In this document: positions 1-9,890 of the stretch, one piece after another
Layout: each line of letters starts with the position of its first letter
How positions within the stretch are numbered: position 1 is the first letter of the stretch
Origin: Chryseobacterium aurantiacum
GTDB taxonomy: Bacteria; Bacteroidota; Bacteroidia; Flavobacteriales; Weeksellaceae
Assembly: GCF_003020585.1 (NCBI RefSeq)
Contig: NZ_PXUE01000001.1
Coordinates: 682,001 to 746,000 of the forward strand
Direction: 5' to 3'
DNA length: 64,000 bases
Notes under the pieces: generated by a model
What the model was told of the DNA's origin: nothing
Seen by the model: only the letters and a program-made list of their open reading frames with translations
Databases searched by the model: none
Position numbers and translations under genes: made by a program

Positions 1-10
1 TTAAAATCCC

Positions 11-18
11 TAACTTTG
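11..18 (+). promoter_or_regulatory. Bacteroidetes -7 element (TAACTTTG) before the HD-domain gene
   Basis: The octamer matches the TAnnTTTG consensus of the Bacteroidetes primary sigma factor and ends 21 bases before the chosen ATG at 40. The -33 TTG that should lie about 17-20 bases upstream falls outside the window, so only half of the promoter can be seen. Its position argues for the ATG at 40 rather than the in-frame TTG at 16, which lies inside the promoter element. Confidence 0.55.
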
Positions 19-39
19 TTTACTAATATTGACGATTCA

Positions 40-1257
40 ATGCAGAATAAGCTAAAAATTATCAACGATCCTGTTCACGGATTTATCAAAATTCCACACG
101 AAATTTTATTTGATATTATTGAACATCCTTACTTCCAGAGACTGAGAAGAATAGGACAAACAGGACTTTTGAACCTTATTTTCCCCGGAGCAACACATAC
201 GAGGTTTCATCATGCCTTGGGAGCTATGCATTTGATGTTTACGGCACTGGAAACATTAAGGCAGAAAGGCGTTAAAATCTCTGAAGAAGAAGAAAAAGGA
301 GCAATGTTGGCAATTTTAATGCACGATATAGGGCACGGTCCTTTTTCTCATGCATTGGAAAGTATGCTGATGGATGACTGGCACCACGAAAATCTTTCGC
401 TGTTATTGATGAATAAGATCAACGAAGAATTTGGAGGACAGCTTTCCATGGCCATTGAAATGTTTCAGGGGAAATACCACCGGAAATTCTTCAATCAGCT
501 TATCTCTTCTCAATTGGATGTGGACAGGTTGGATTATCTGAATAGAGATAGCTTTTTTACAGGAGTATCGGAGGGAAATATTAATACCCAACGAATTATT
601 TCCATGATGAATGTGTGCGAAGAAGGAGAACTGGTTATCGATGCAAAAGGGATATATTCTATTGAAAACTTTTTAACGGCCAGAATGTTTATGTACTGGC
701 AGGTGTATTATCATAAGACGTCGGCCCTTGCAGAGTTTCTGTTGGTGAAAATCCTTGAAAGAGCAAAACATCTGATCTCTCAGGGAGTAGAGCTTCCTGC
801 AACAGATAATCTGAAATACTTTTTGTACCGTGGTAAGAGTTCTGCAACGAATGAAGATGTAGAAAGATTTACCCAATTGGATGATAATGACATTATCCAG
901 GCCATGAAAGAGTGGCAGAATTCTGATGATTTTGTGCTGTCTTATTGGTGCAAAAGTGTCATTCAGAGAAATCTTCCTAAAACCATTATTTCATCACATC
1001 CTTTTAATGAGGAGATCATTAATGAAAAAGTAAAAAATACCAATGATTTTTTTGGGATCAATAACGGGAAAGAATTGGTTCACGAGATTAAAAGAAAGCT
1101 TTTGCCCTATGATACGGAAAAGCAACCTATCTATTTATTGCAGAAAAATGGCAGAAGAATGAAACTTCATGAGTCTGAAGATCAGCTTTTATCAGGATTA
1201 ATGGTAAACAAAACAACACGCTATATCCTTATGTTTCCGAGAGATATCTCTAACTAG
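40..1257 (+). CDS. HD-domain phosphohydrolase (SAMHD1/dGTPase-like)
   Basis: This 405-residue protein belongs to the HD metal-dependent phosphohydrolase superfamily, of the dNTPase (SAMHD1/dGTPase) branch. Visible metal ligands are the His pair of TRFHH (about residues 57-58), the HD of LMHDIGHGPFSH (about 95-96) and an Asp in DVDRLDY (about 160-165). The N-terminal NDPVHGFI and RLRRIGQTGLL segments are typical of the bacterial HD/SAMHD1-like family. Substrate is probably (d)NTP, but that is family knowledge, not proven here. An in-frame TTG at 16 would add 8 residues but overlaps a -7 promoter element, so ATG at 40 was chosen. It stands directly upstream of the lipid A genes, but lpxD has its own promoter. 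Confidence 0.85.
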   Translation: MQNKLKIINDPVHGFIKIPHEILFDIIEHPYFQRLRRIGQTGLLNLIFPGATHTRFHHALGAMHLMFTALETLRQKGVKISEEEEKGAMLAILMHDIGHGPFSHALESMLMDDWHHENLSLLLMNKINEEFGGQLSMAIEMFQGKYHRKFFNQLISSQLDVDRLDYLNRDSFFTGVSEGNINTQRIISMMNVCEEGELVIDAKGIYSIENFLTARMFMYWQVYYHKTSALAEFLLVKILERAKHLISQGVELPATDNLKYFLYRGKSSATNEDVERFTQLDDNDIIQAMKEWQNSDDFVLSYWCKSVIQRNLPKTIISSHPFNEEIINEKVKNTNDFFGINNGKELVHEIKRKLLPYDTEKQPIYLLQKNGRRMKLHESEDQLLSGLMVNKTTRYILMFPRDISN

Positions 1258-1302
1258 ATTCTTAAATAATATTAAAATTTACGATCTGAAACCAAAAAAT
1301 GT

Positions 1303-1330
1303 TTGCAAATTATAGAATTTCTTATCTTTG
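1303..1330 (+). promoter_or_regulatory. Promoter of the lpxD-lpxC/fabZ-lpxA operon
   Basis: A TTG at 1303-1305 is followed after exactly 17 bases by TATCTTTG at 1323-1330, a full match to the Bacteroidetes TTG-N17-20-TAnnTTTG pattern. The likely transcription start falls about 4-7 bases downstream, next to the ATG at 1337, so the lpxD message may be leaderless or nearly so. Confidence 0.7.
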
Positions 1331-1336
1331 CAGAAT

Positions 1337-2368
1337 ATGGAATTTACAGCTTCGCAAATTGCAAGTTTTATTGACGGAAAAATAATAGGTGACGAGACTG
1401 CACTTATTACAGGGGTTTCTCCAATTGAAAATGGAGAATCAGGACATCTTTCTTTTATAGCACAAGATAGATTTTCTCATTTTTTGGATACCTCAAAGTG
1501 CTCTGTTATCATCGTTTCAGAAAAACTTCTGAATGAAAATAGTTATACCCCTACCTTAATTGTTGTAAAAGATGCCTATCTATCTTTTCAGGTTCTGATG
1601 AATTTATATCAGGAAATGAGAGGAAGAAAAGAAGGTATTGAAGATGGCTCATCCATCCATGATACAGCCGTAATAGGTGATAGAGCTTATATAGGAGCAT
1701 TTACATATGTTTCTGAAAAAGCGAAGATCGGAGAGGGTTCACAGATCTATCCACATGTATATATAGGGAAAGGAGTGAAAATTGGTAAAAACTGTAAAAT
1801 AGACAGTGGTGCCAGAATTTACGATTACTGTATTATCGGGGATAATTGTGTGATCCACTCCAATACGGTAGTAGGAGGTGATGGTTTCGGATTTCAACCG
1901 ACTGCTGAAGGGTTTAAAAAAATTCCACAGCTTGGAAATGTCATCATTGAAGATGATGTTGAAATTGGTTCAAACTGTAGCATCGACAGGGCAACAATAG
2001 GCTCTACCATCATTGGGAAAGGAACAAAAATTGATAACCTGATTCAGATTGCTCACAATGTGAAAATTGGTCAGAATAATGTAATTGCAGCGCAAGCAGG
2101 AATAGCAGGTTCTACTACAATTGGTGATTGGAATCAAATTGGAGGTCAGGTAGGAGTAGTGGGACACATCAAAATCGGAAACCAGGTGAAAATTCAGGCT
2201 CAGAGTGGCGTGAACTCCAGTGTTAATGATAGAGAAACGTTGTATGGTTCACCAGCAATCAGCTACAATGACTATTTGAGAAGCTACGTTCACTTCAGAA
2301 ATTTCCCTGAAATAGTCAACAGAATAAATAATCTTGAGAATAACTCAAAAGATAATCCTAATGAGTGA
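1337..2368 (+). CDS. lpxD: UDP-3-O-acylglucosamine N-acyltransferase LpxD
   Basis: LpxD adds the second 3-hydroxyacyl chain from acyl-ACP to UDP-3-O-acylglucosamine, the third step of lipid A synthesis, in the cytoplasm. The 343-residue product has an N-terminal UDP-binding domain (about 1-100) and a left-handed beta-helix of hexapeptide repeats (about 110-320). Both family histidines are present: H240 (IQIAHN), matching the catalytic His239 of the E. coli enzyme, and H277 (VVGHIK), matching His276. The start is taken at ATG 1337; the upstream in-frame TTG at 1328 overlaps the promoter's TTTG. It is the first gene of an operon with lpxC/fabZ, which starts inside its last codons. Confidence 0.96.
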   Translation: MEFTASQIASFIDGKIIGDETALITGVSPIENGESGHLSFIAQDRFSHFLDTSKCSVIIVSEKLLNENSYTPTLIVVKDAYLSFQVLMNLYQEMRGRKEGIEDGSSIHDTAVIGDRAYIGAFTYVSEKAKIGEGSQIYPHVYIGKGVKIGKNCKIDSGARIYDYCIIGDNCVIHSNTVVGGDGFGFQPTAEGFKKIPQLGNVIIEDDVEIGSNCSIDRATIGSTIIGKGTKIDNLIQIAHNVKIGQNNVIAAQAGIAGSTTIGDWNQIGGQVGVVGHIKIGNQVKIQAQSGVNSSVNDRETLYGSPAISYNDYLRSYVHFRNFPEIVNRINNLENNSKDNPNE

Positions 2369-3758
2369 TATGCAAAAAACGCTTCAGGAAGAGGTAACTC
2401 TTTCTGGAATAGGCCTTCATACTGGTAAAGAAGTAAAACTTACCATCAAACCCGCAAAGGAAAACACGGGATTTGTATTTGTAAGAACCGATTTGGAGGG
2501 ACATCCTCAGGTTGAAGCTGATGTTAATTATGTAGTAGCAACAGAAAGAGGTACAACATTAGAAAAGCTAGGCGTAAAAATTACTACCTGTGAGCACCTT
2601 TTGGCGGCATTGGTAGGTTGTGACATAGACAACGCAGTGTTGGAAATGGATGCTTCAGAGCCACCTATCCTTGATGGATCTTCAAAATATTTTGTAGAAG
2701 CTATTGAAAGTGTAGGAGTCGTAGATCAAAACGTTGCCAGAGAATACCTTGTAGTAAAGGAAGTTCTTACTTACAGCGATCCGGCTACGGGTTCAGAGAT
2801 CACCATCATTCCTTCAGATACTTATGAAGTAACCACAATGGTAGATTTTGGAACTAAAGTTTTAGGAACTCAAAATGCTACCCTTAAAAATATTTCCGAG
2901 TTTAAAGACGAAATCTCTTCAGCAAGAACATTCAGCTTCTTACATGAGTTGGAAATGCTTTTAGACCACGGATTGATCAAGGGAGGAGATATCTCCAATG
3001 CGATCGTTTATGTAGATAAGGATCTTACTCCGGAAACTACAGAAAAATTAAAGAAAGCCTTTGGTAAGGACAATGTTTCCATCAGACCAAACGGTATTCT
3101 TGATAACCTTAACCTAAACTATCCTAACGAAGCTGCAAGACACAAATTACTGGATGTAATTGGTGATTTAGCATTGGCAGGAGTGAAAATAAAAGGCAAG
3201 GTTATTGCCAACAAACCAGGACACTTTGTGAATACTCAATTTGCGAAGAAATTAAACCGTCAGTGGAAATTGCAGAAAAAGAAAAACGTTCCGGACTTTG
3301 ATTTAACTAAAGAGCCGGTATTTGATATCAACGGAATTATGAAGCTTATGCCTCACAGACCTCCGTTCTTATTAATCGATAAGATTCTTGAACTTTCAGA
3401 CTCTCATGTAGTAGGTCTGAAAAATGTAACAATGAATGAACCTTTCTTCGTGGGACATTTCCCGAAGGAGCCTGTAATGCCTGGAGTTCTTCAGGTTGAA
3501 GCTTTAGCCCAAACAGGAGGTATCCTAGTTTTGGCAAGTGTTCCGGATCCTGAAAACTATTCTACTTACTTTATTAAAATTGATAAAGTAAAGTTCAAGA
3601 GAAAAGTAATTCCGGGAGATACTCTTATTTTCAAAATTGAATTGATTGAGCCAATCAGAAGAGGCATCGTTCACATGCAGGGGTACGGATATGTAGGAGA
3701 CACAGTGGCAGTAGAAGCAGAGCTTATGGCTCAAGTTGCAAAAAATAAAGTTGATTAA
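2361..3758 (+). CDS. lpxC: LpxC-FabZ fusion: UDP-3-O-acyl-GlcNAc deacetylase / 3-hydroxyacyl-ACP dehydratase
   Basis: This bifunctional 465-residue enzyme joins the committed zinc deacetylase of lipid A synthesis with the dehydratase of fatty acid elongation, a fusion typical of Bacteroidetes. The LpxC part (about 1-290) shows the zinc-ligand segment TCEHLLAAL and the [13 protein letters not shown] segment carrying the other His and Asp ligands, plus the late His in KPGHFVN. The FabZ part (about 315-465) carries [11 protein letters not shown] with catalytic H332 and the Glu (E380) of [10 protein letters not shown]. The ATG at 2361 overlaps the lpxD stop by 8 bases, which suggests coupling; a second ATG lies at 2370. 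Both activities draw on 3-hydroxyacyl-ACP, so the fusion may balance lipid A against phospholipid synthesis. Confidence 0.96.
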   Translation: MSDMQKTLQEEVTLSGIGLHTGKEVKLTIKPAKENTGFVFVRTDLEGHPQVEADVNYVVATERGTTLEKLGVKITTCEHLLAALVGCDIDNAVLEMDASEPPILDGSSKYFVEAIESVGVVDQNVAREYLVVKEVLTYSDPATGSEITIIPSDTYEVTTMVDFGTKVLGTQNATLKNISEFKDEISSARTFSFLHELEMLLDHGLIKGGDISNAIVYVDKDLTPETTEKLKKAFGKDNVSIRPNGILDNLNLNYPNEAARHKLLDVIGDLALAGVKIKGKVIANKPGHFVNTQFAKKLNRQWKLQKKKNVPDFDLTKEPVFDINGIMKLMPHRPPFLLIDKILELSDSHVVGLKNVTMNEPFFVGHFPKEPVMPGVLQVEALAQTGGILVLASVPDPENYSTYFIKIDKVKFKRKVIPGDTLIFKIELIEPIRRGIVHMQGYGYVGDTVAVEAELMAQVAKNKVD

Positions 3759-4553
3759 ATGATTCATCAATTAGCAGCCGTAGATAAACGCGCAAAAATC
3801 AGCAAAAATGTAATTGTAGAGCCTTTTACTACAATTGCTGGGGACGTAGAAATTGGAGAAGGAACATGGATTGGTCCAAATGTTACCATCATGGATGGAG
3901 CAAGAATTGGGAAAGATTGTAAAATTTTTCCGGGTACTGTAATTTCTGCCATTCCTCAGGACTTAAAGTTCGATGGTGAAGATACACAAACCATTATTGG
4001 AGATAATACAACTCTGAGAGAATGTGTAACCATAAACAGAGGAACAAAAGCCTTAGGATATACAAAAGTAGGAAGCCACTGCCTTATTATGGCTACTTCC
4101 CATGTTGCTCATGACTGTATTATAGGAGATAATGTGATTATTGCTAATGGATGCGGTATTGCAGGACACGTAGAAATCGGAGACTTTACCGTAATGGGTG
4201 GTTTATCTGCAGTACAACAGTTTGGTAAGATCGGAAAACACACCATGATCTCAGGAGGATCACTAATCAGAAAAGATATTCCTCCCTATGTAAAGGTAGC
4301 GAGAGACCCAATATCCTATGCAGGAATCAACTCTGTTGGTTTAAGAAGAAGAGGCTACTCCAATGAAAAGATATTTGAAATTCAAAAAATCTACAGAGCT
4401 ATTTTCCAGATGAAAATGAATGTTTCTCAGGCATTGACTTACATTGAAAAAGAAATGTTGCCTACTGCTGAAAGAGATGAAATCCTACAGTTTATCCAAA
4501 ACTCTCCAAGAGGTATTGTGAAAGGCTACGGAACAAGCAAAGACAGTAACTAA
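3759..4553 (+). CDS. lpxA: Acyl-[ACP]-UDP-N-acetylglucosamine O-acyltransferase LpxA
   Basis: LpxA carries out the first step of lipid A synthesis, transfer of a 3-hydroxyacyl group to the 3-OH of UDP-GlcNAc. The 264-residue length is close to the usual 255-265. A left-handed beta-helix of hexapeptide repeats spans about residues 1-185, with the catalytic histidine in HVAHDCIIGDN (H118, matching His125 of E. coli), followed by the helical C-terminal domain (about 190-255). The ATG directly abuts the stop of lpxC/fabZ with no spacer, so it is the third gene of the same transcript. The pathway order lpxA-lpxC-lpxD is thus encoded in one operon with fabZ. Confidence 0.96.
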   Translation: MIHQLAAVDKRAKISKNVIVEPFTTIAGDVEIGEGTWIGPNVTIMDGARIGKDCKIFPGTVISAIPQDLKFDGEDTQTIIGDNTTLRECVTINRGTKALGYTKVGSHCLIMATSHVAHDCIIGDNVIIANGCGIAGHVEIGDFTVMGGLSAVQQFGKIGKHTMISGGSLIRKDIPPYVKVARDPISYAGINSVGLRRRGYSNEKIFEIQKIYRAIFQMKMNVSQALTYIEKEMLPTAERDEILQFIQNSPRGIVKGYGTSKDSN

Positions 4554-4569
4554 TATGCGAGGCTAAAAG

Positions 4570-4577
4570 TAAATTTG
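4570..4577 (+). promoter_or_regulatory. efp: -7 element (TAAATTTG) before efp
   Basis: The octamer matches TAnnTTTG and lies about 58 bases before the efp start, but no TTG is found 17-20 bases upstream, so the promoter is only half supported. It would give efp its own transcript apart from lpxA. Confidence 0.45.
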
Positions 4578-4635
4578 CACTGGCTCATTTGCTGAACGGC
4601 CAATAAAAACTAAATAAAAAGAATAATATAAATTA

Positions 4636-5199
4636 ATGGCAACAAGTAACGATATCAGAAAAGGTCTTTGCATTGAATATAGCAATGATATTTTTAAAGT
4701 AATTGAGTTTCTTCACGTAAAACCAGGAAAAGGTCCTGCATTCGTAAGAACAAAATTAAAGTCTGTGACAAATGGAAAGGTATTAGATAATACATTCTCT
4801 GCAGGTCACAAAATTGATGAAGTAAAAGTAATCACAAGAAAGTTCCAGTATCTTTATGATGATGAGAACGGTTTCCACTTCATGAATAACGATGACTTTT
4901 CTCAGTTATATTTAAATAAAGAAATGATTGAAAACTCAAACCTGATGAAAGCAGGTGAAGAAGTAACAATCATCCTGAAAGAAGCTGATGAAACTCCACT
5001 TTCTGCTGAACTTCCTCAATCAGTATACTTAGATGTTATTGAAGCTGATCCGGGAGTAAAAGGAAATACTGCAACAAACGCCCTGAAAAACGCAATCGTT
5101 GAAACAGGAGCAAGAGTAATGGTTCCTTTGTTCATTGAACCGGGAGACAAAATTAAAGTAAGCACTGAAGACGGTAGCTACTTAGAAAGAGTAAAATAA
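4636..5199 (+). CDS. efp: Translation elongation factor P
   Basis: EF-P enters the ribosomal E site and relieves stalling at polyproline stretches. The 187-residue length is standard. The N-terminal KOW-like domain carries the loop KPGKGPAFVRTK, in which the Lys after PG is the residue modified in many bacteria; two OB-fold domains follow, ending in the typical GDKIKVSTEDGSYLERVK. It lies between lpxA and a second lpxD-like gene, a neighbourhood common in Flavobacteriia, but the hairpin at 5216-5245 and a separate -7 element suggest it is transcribed on its own. Confidence 0.97.
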   Translation: MATSNDIRKGLCIEYSNDIFKVIEFLHVKPGKGPAFVRTKLKSVTNGKVLDNTFSAGHKIDEVKVITRKFQYLYDDENGFHFMNNDDFSQLYLNKEMIENSNLMKAGEEVTIILKEADETPLSAELPQSVYLDVIEADPGVKGNTATNALKNAIVETGARVMVPLFIEPGDKIKVSTEDGSYLERVK

Positions 5200-5215
5200 T
5201 AAATAAAATTTACAT

Positions 5216-5251
5216 AAATTCGGTTTGCACTAGCACTCCGAATTTTGTTTT
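5216..5251 (+). terminator. Terminator-like hairpin after efp
   Basis: An 8-bp perfect stem (AAATTCGG at 5216-5223 with CCGAATTT at 5238-5245) encloses a 14-base loop and is followed by TGTTTTAT. It lies between efp and the second acyltransferase. Confidence 0.6.
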
Positions 5252-5269
5252 ATAAGAAAATCTATTGTT

Positions 5270-6172
5270 ATGAGATTTCATTCTCCACAAAAGCTTAAAA
5301 CAATTGCAGATTTAATAGGTTCCAAATTTGTCGGACCAGAAGATTTCGAGGTACTAGGTTCCAACGAAATCCACATGGTGAAGCCGGGAGAGATTGTATT
5401 TGTCAATCATCCCAAATACTATGACAAGGCATTAAATTCTGCTGCAACCATTATCTTGATTGATAAAGAAGTAGAGTGCCCGGAAGGAAAAGCACTTTTG
5501 GTTTCTGATGATCCGTTCAGAGACTTTAATAAAATCAATACTCATTTTACAAGAATCTATAACTTCACAGAAGAACTTCACGATGTGGAAATAGGTGAGG
5601 GTACAAAAATTCATTCATCCGCAGTTATCGGAAACAATGTCAAAATTGGAAAAAACACTTTAATTTTTCCAAATGTTGTAATTGGGGATAGATCAGTTAT
5701 TGGTGATAATGTCATTATTCAATCCAATACAGTTTTGGGTGGTGATGCTTTTTATTATAGAAAATTAAATGGAAATTTTGACCGTTTAATCTCTGTAGGA
5801 AATGTAGTGATTGAGAATAATGTAGAAATCGGTAATGGATGTACCATTGATAGGGGAGTTACAGACTCTACGATCATTGGAGAGGGATCTGTTTTGGATA
5901 ATCAAATTCAGATAGGACATGATACCATTATTGGAAAAAAATGCCTTATTGCTTCTCAGGTTGGAATTGCAGGATGTTGTGTGATAGGAGATGAAGTAAC
6001 ATTATGGGGACAAGTGGGTATTGCCTCAGGAAACAAAATTGAGAGCGGATCTGTAATTTTAGGCAAAACCGGAGTGAACAGAGACCTGGAAAAAGGAACT
6101 TATATTGGGATGTTTGCAGAAGATTTTAAAACATATCTGAAAAAAGAAGTAAAACTGAGAAATCTCAAATAA
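5270..6172 (+). CDS. LpxD-like UDP-acylglucosamine N-acyltransferase paralogue
   Basis: This 300-residue protein has the LpxD layout: an N-terminal domain (about 1-95) and a beta-helix of hexapeptide repeats (about 105-290). It keeps the histidine equivalent to the LpxD catalytic residue (H217 in IQIGHDT), but where LpxD has its second conserved His the paralogue has Gly254 in [10 protein letters not shown]. Bacteroidetes genomes often carry such a second copy; its substrate is not established. Plausible roles are acylation with a different chain, or acylation of another UDP-sugar. It sits next to efp and is probably expressed separately from the lpx operon. Confidence 0.8.
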   Translation: MRFHSPQKLKTIADLIGSKFVGPEDFEVLGSNEIHMVKPGEIVFVNHPKYYDKALNSAATIILIDKEVECPEGKALLVSDDPFRDFNKINTHFTRIYNFTEELHDVEIGEGTKIHSSAVIGNNVKIGKNTLIFPNVVIGDRSVIGDNVIIQSNTVLGGDAFYYRKLNGNFDRLISVGNVVIENNVEIGNGCTIDRGVTDSTIIGEGSVLDNQIQIGHDTIIGKKCLIASQVGIAGCCVIGDEVTLWGQVGIASGNKIESGSVILGKTGVNRDLEKGTYIGMFAEDFKTYLKKEVKLRNLK

Positions 6173-6212
6173 ACAATTCGAAAGGTTTTATCCAAATTCA
6201 AAGAAATTTGAG

Positions 6213-6220
6213 TAAATTTG
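6213..6220 (+). promoter_or_regulatory. -7 element (TAAATTTG) before the 6294 gene
   Basis: Matches TAnnTTTG about 73 bases before the ATG at 6294. No good -33 TTG is seen at 17-20 bases, so support is partial. Confidence 0.4.
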
Positions 6221-6293
6221 TGTGCTATCTAAAAAAAATAATAGTAACATTATTACAACTAATAAACCATAACCGAAAAGAGTCATTATTGAA

Positions 6294-6887
6294 ATGAGAA
6301 AGTATTTATTATTAATTCTTATTGTTGTTTTTTCTTCGTCCTTTGGGCAGGAAACTCTTGATGCAAAAATTATTACTAATGAAAATGATACTCTCAAGGT
6401 AAAGATAAAGGTTGTTTCCAACATGTTTGATCCAGATCTTTTATACGTTACCAGTTTTAATACAAAGGTTACTGTTGTAGGGCAGGATGGCGAAAAAACA
6501 AAAATAGAGGCTCCAGCAATAAAGAAACTTTCTTTGGTTGATTATAAAGGAAAAGAAAGAAATTTCATAAACAATTCTCAAGATAAGAAAGCGTTGAGAG
6601 AGGTTTTATTTAGCGGAGATAATTTAGATTGGTATAGAGCATATAATTCTATAACAGGTGGTGAGAACTCTTCCGATTTTTTATTCAATAGGATAACCAA
6701 GCAAGAAATAGGAGTAGGTTATTTTACGGGACTGCCAAAAAAGAAATTGATCAAATTTATGAGTGATGTTCCGGAAATGGAAGAATTCATAAAGTCATTC
6801 AAGGCTTCTGAATATTTTGGATATGAAACAGAATATATGCTGAAAATCGTTGAGAAATACGAAGCTTATAAAAAATTAAAGAATTAA
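6294..6887 (+). CDS. Secreted protein of unknown function
   Basis: I do not recognise a family. The 197-residue product starts with a clear signal peptide (a basic MRK, a hydrophobic core of about 13 residues, then SSSFG-Q), with cleavage probably before Gln19 as is common in this phylum. The mature part is rich in Lys, Asp and Asn, has no Cys and no membrane segment, and begins with a beta-strand-rich stretch (about 20-85) followed by a helical C-terminus (about 145-197). It is probably periplasmic or outer-membrane associated. It sits alone between the LpxD paralogue and sucD. Confidence 0.7.
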   Translation: MRKYLLLILIVVFSSSFGQETLDAKIITNENDTLKVKIKVVSNMFDPDLLYVTSFNTKVTVVGQDGEKTKIEAPAIKKLSLVDYKGKERNFINNSQDKKALREVLFSGDNLDWYRAYNSITGGENSSDFLFNRITKQEIGVGYFTGLPKKKLIKFMSDVPEMEEFIKSFKASEYFGYETEYMLKIVEKYEAYKKLKN

Positions 6888-6918
6888 CAACTATTATAAA
6901 ATTTAAAACAACAATAAA

Positions 6919-7791
6919 ATGTCAATTTTAGTAAACAAAGATTCTAAAGTAATTGTACAAGGATTTACAGGGAACGAAGGTACTTTCCATGCTAGCCAGA
7001 TGATTGAATACGGAACGAATGTAGTAGGTGGTGTTACTCCAGGAAAAGGAGGTAGCGAGCACTTAGGAAAGCCGGTATTTAATACAGTAGCTGATGCTGT
7101 TGAAAAAGCAGGAGCAAACGTAAGTATTATTTTCGTACCACCAGCATTTGCAGCAGACGCTATCATGGAAGCTGCTGAAGCAGGGATTAAAGTAATTGTA
7201 TGTATTACTGAAGGTATTCCTGTAGCTGATATGGTAAAAGTAAAATCTTACATTGCTGACAGAGACTGCAGATTAATCGGACCAAACTGCCCTGGAATCA
7301 TTACTTCTGAAGAAGCTAAAATTGGTATTATGCCAGGTTTCGTTTTCAAAAAAGGAAAAGTAGGTATCGTTTCAAAATCAGGTACCCTTACTTACGAAGC
7401 TGCTGATCAGGTAGTAAGAGCAGGTTACGGTATTTCTACTGCAATTGGTATCGGTGGTGACCCAATCATCGGAACTACTACAAGAGAAGCTCTTGAATTA
7501 TTCATCAACGATCCTGAAACTGAAGCTGTTGTAATGATTGGAGAAATTGGTGGTGGACTAGAGGCTGAAGCTGCTAGATGGTACAAAGCAAGCGGATCTA
7601 CTAAGCCGGTTGTAGGATTCATCGCTGGACAAACTGCTCCAAAAGGAAGAACAATGGGACACGCAGGTGCTATCGTAGGTGGTGCTGAAGATACAGCTCA
7701 GGCAAAAATGGAAATCATGAGAGAGAATGGTATCAACGTTGTTGATTCTCCTGCTGATATCGGTGCTACTGTAGCTAAGATCCTAGGATAA
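6919..7791 (+). CDS. sucD: Succinate-CoA ligase, alpha subunit
   Basis: SucD with its beta partner SucC interconverts succinyl-CoA and succinate with nucleotide phosphorylation in the TCA cycle. The 290-residue length is standard. The N-terminal CoA-binding Rossmann domain (about 1-125) includes [13 protein letters not shown] and GGVTPGKGG; the ligase domain (about 150-290) carries GGDPIIGTT and the phosphohistidine loop [16 protein letters not shown]. No sucC is adjacent; in this group the two subunits are often encoded apart. A porin-like gene follows after only 16 bases, so the two may share a transcript ending at 8499-8540. Confidence 0.97.
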   Translation: MSILVNKDSKVIVQGFTGNEGTFHASQMIEYGTNVVGGVTPGKGGSEHLGKPVFNTVADAVEKAGANVSIIFVPPAFAADAIMEAAEAGIKVIVCITEGIPVADMVKVKSYIADRDCRLIGPNCPGIITSEEAKIGIMPGFVFKKGKVGIVSKSGTLTYEAADQVVRAGYGISTAIGIGGDPIIGTTTREALELFINDPETEAVVMIGEIGGGLEAEAARWYKASGSTKPVVGFIAGQTAPKGRTMGHAGAIVGGAEDTAQAKMEIMRENGINVVDSPADIGATVAKILG

Positions 7792-7807
7792 TATAAACTC
7801 ACATCAT

Positions 7808-8479
7808 ATGAAAAAACTTTTATTCGCCTCAGCTTTGGCCATTTCTACTTTTTCTTTTGCCCAGGTGCAATGGGAAAATACAAGATTCGGTCTTACAGGA
7901 GGTTTAAACTATTCCAGAGTAGCGAATGCCCATAACCCTTCAGGCCCTAGATACACTTTTCAAGGTGGTGCTTTGGCTTTAATTCCCGTAGGTAAGGCAA
8001 ATCAGTTCTTTATACAACCGGAAGTTCTGTACTATGGTGCAGGAGAAACCGGGAAAGATAAGGATGCGAAAGGAAGAGATGGTTATGATGCAGTATATGC
8101 AAACAACTATCTAAGTGTACCTTTGTATTTCAAAGGATACTTTTCAGAATCAGAATCAGAATTCTTTGGTCTATTAGGGCCAAGATTCAATTTTTTGGTA
8201 AGTCAGGATGTTAAGAACACTCCTATTGGAAGATCTTACTATGATCCGGATGTTACTGATCCTGCACAACCACCAGGAGTAAACGGAAAAGCCAAAAGCT
8301 TTAACTGGGGACTAGGTCTGGGAGTTGGGTATAGTTATAAAAGACAGCTGGAAGTAGCTGTAAAATATGACTTAGGTCTTTCAGATACCTATCCTGGTCT
8401 TGCAAAAGAAACCAGAGGTACTTCTAAGAAAAAATCAGAGCAGGTCATTGCACTTACTTTAAGCTACATATTCAAATAA
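7808..8479 (+). CDS. Outer-membrane beta-barrel (porin-like) protein
   Basis: The 223-residue product has a signal peptide (MKKLLFASALAISTFSFA, cleavage before Q) and a series of alternating amphipathic strands ending in an aromatic residue near the C-terminus (SYIFK), as in small 8-10-strand barrels of the PorT/OmpX-like 'outer membrane beta-barrel' group. The strand starting RFGLTGGLNYS is typical. Ligand or role is unknown. It follows sucD closely but has no obvious metabolic link to it. Confidence 0.78.
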   Translation: MKKLLFASALAISTFSFAQVQWENTRFGLTGGLNYSRVANAHNPSGPRYTFQGGALALIPVGKANQFFIQPEVLYYGAGETGKDKDAKGRDGYDAVYANNYLSVPLYFKGYFSESESEFFGLLGPRFNFLVSQDVKNTPIGRSYYDPDVTDPAQPPGVNGKAKSFNWGLGLGVGYSYKRQLEVAVKYDLGLSDTYPGLAKETRGTSKKKSEQVIALTLSYIFK

Positions 8480-8498
8480 ATCATTTATTCAGAATATA

Positions 8499-8540
8499 AA
8501 AACTCCCGGAAATTTTAATTTCCGGGAGTTTTATTTTTAT
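8499..8540. terminator. Bidirectional intrinsic terminator
   Basis: A perfect 16-bp inverted repeat (8499-8514 with 8517-8532, core ACTCCCGG/CCGGGAGT) has T-rich flanks on both sides. It separates the plus-strand barrel gene from the minus-strand ABC permease and can serve both. Confidence 0.88.
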
Positions 8541-8575
8541 ATCAGTCTGAGTATTTTAAACTAAGTTTTTTGCGC

Positions 8576-9886
8576 TTAACCTTTTATCCACTTCCAAAGT
8601 TCTTTTAAAGTAGCCTTATTGCCATACATTAATATACCTACACGATAAATCTTTCCGGCCAGGAATATCATAAAAACTGTAGTAATCAATAGTAATACAA
8701 TAGATAGTGCAATCTGCCATGCAGGAACACCAAATGGTATTCTAGCGATCATGGCAACCGGTGATGTAAATGGTATGATGGATAACCAGAATCCCAATGG
8801 GCCATCAGGATTGTTCATAAGTGAGAAACTTCCATACATTCCAAGAGTTAATGGTAAAATAGCAAATAAAGTGAATTGCTGTGTCTCTGTTTCATTATCT
8901 ACCGCAGAGCCTATAGCTGCATAAATAGAGCTATAAAAAATGTATCCTAACAAGAAGAAAACGATGAATACAAAAATAATCAACGGGAAGTTCATTTCCA
9001 GTAAACTATGAGAAATTTGAGTAGCAAGTTGGGCCATATCAAGCTTACTTGTTATCTGTTCGTTTCCACCAGGAATATTTTGCTGAAGAGGAGAGAAGCC
9101 TGTATTCAATACCAATGCACCAATCACAGACATGGTAATCCAGATCAGAAATTGGGTCAATGCAACCAATGTTACTCCTAGAATTTTTCCCATCATCAGT
9201 TCAAAAGGTTTTACCGAAGAGATGATGATCTCTACAACACGGTTATTTTTTTCCTCAAGAACGCTTCGCATAACCCTTACTCCATAAATAATGATGAACA
9301 TAAAAGTAACATACATTAATACCATACTAAGCCCGGATTTTACCCCAAAAGTTAAATCAGAATCTTCCTTGTTATTATCAGCCACATTTATGGTCTTCAA
9401 GCTAAAGCCCTTGTCAAGATCATTAAGCTGTACTTCCTGTATCCCCAGTTGCTTAATTTTTTCCTTCTTCACAACATTGGTAATGTCAGAAACAATTTTC
9501 TGCTTAGTGTCAAATCCCATTTTACTGTTGACTACAAGCCTTGTGCCCGTCTCCAGTTCTTCGAAATTCTGACTTTTTAATTCCGGTAAAATTAAAATCC
9601 CATCCAGAGATTCATTACCTTTTAAATTATTGATCTTGGATTTTTCATCAGCCGCAGAAACGAATACATAATTCAGTTTATCGTTAGATTTTAACTGATT
9701 GATAAACAATCCGCTCTTATCCACAACTTCAATAACACTGTGAGACTCATTAGCCTTAAACATTAATCCGATAACCGCTCCAAAAGCAATAATCATAACA
9801 GGGGCCAATAAAGTCAATATGATAAAGGACTTTTTCTTAACCTGTGTAAGAAACTCCCTCTTTGTAATTAAAAAAATATTATTCAT
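8576..9886 (-). CDS. ABC-2 type transporter permease (NatB-like)
   Basis: This 436-residue membrane protein is the permease half of an ABC-2 family exporter. It has one N-terminal membrane segment (about 21-43), a large extracytoplasmic domain (about 45-175) rich in Asn and Lys, and five or six further segments between about 180 and 425. That order (one segment, big loop, membrane bundle) is typical of NatB/YhaP-like proteins. The ATPase gene ends 4 bases upstream, so the two form a transporter operon. Substrate cannot be read from sequence; sodium export is a family precedent only. Confidence 0.88.
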   Translation of the reverse strand: MNNIFLITKREFLTQVKKKSFIILTLLAPVMIIAFGAVIGLMFKANESHSVIEVVDKSGLFINQLKSNDKLNYVFVSAADEKSKINNLKGNESLDGILILPELKSQNFEELETGTRLVVNSKMGFDTKQKIVSDITNVVKKEKIKQLGIQEVQLNDLDKGFSLKTINVADNNKEDSDLTFGVKSGLSMVLMYVTFMFIIIYGVRVMRSVLEEKNNRVVEIIISSVKPFELMMGKILGVTLVALTQFLIWITMSVIGALVLNTGFSPLQQNIPGGNEQITSKLDMAQLATQISHSLLEMNFPLIIFVFIVFFLLGYIFYSSIYAAIGSAVDNETETQQFTLFAILPLTLGMYGSFSLMNNPDGPLGFWLSIIPFTSPVAMIARIPFGVPAWQIALSIVLLLITTVFMIFLAGKIYRVGILMYGNKATLKELWKWIKG

Positions 9887-9890
9887 AAAA

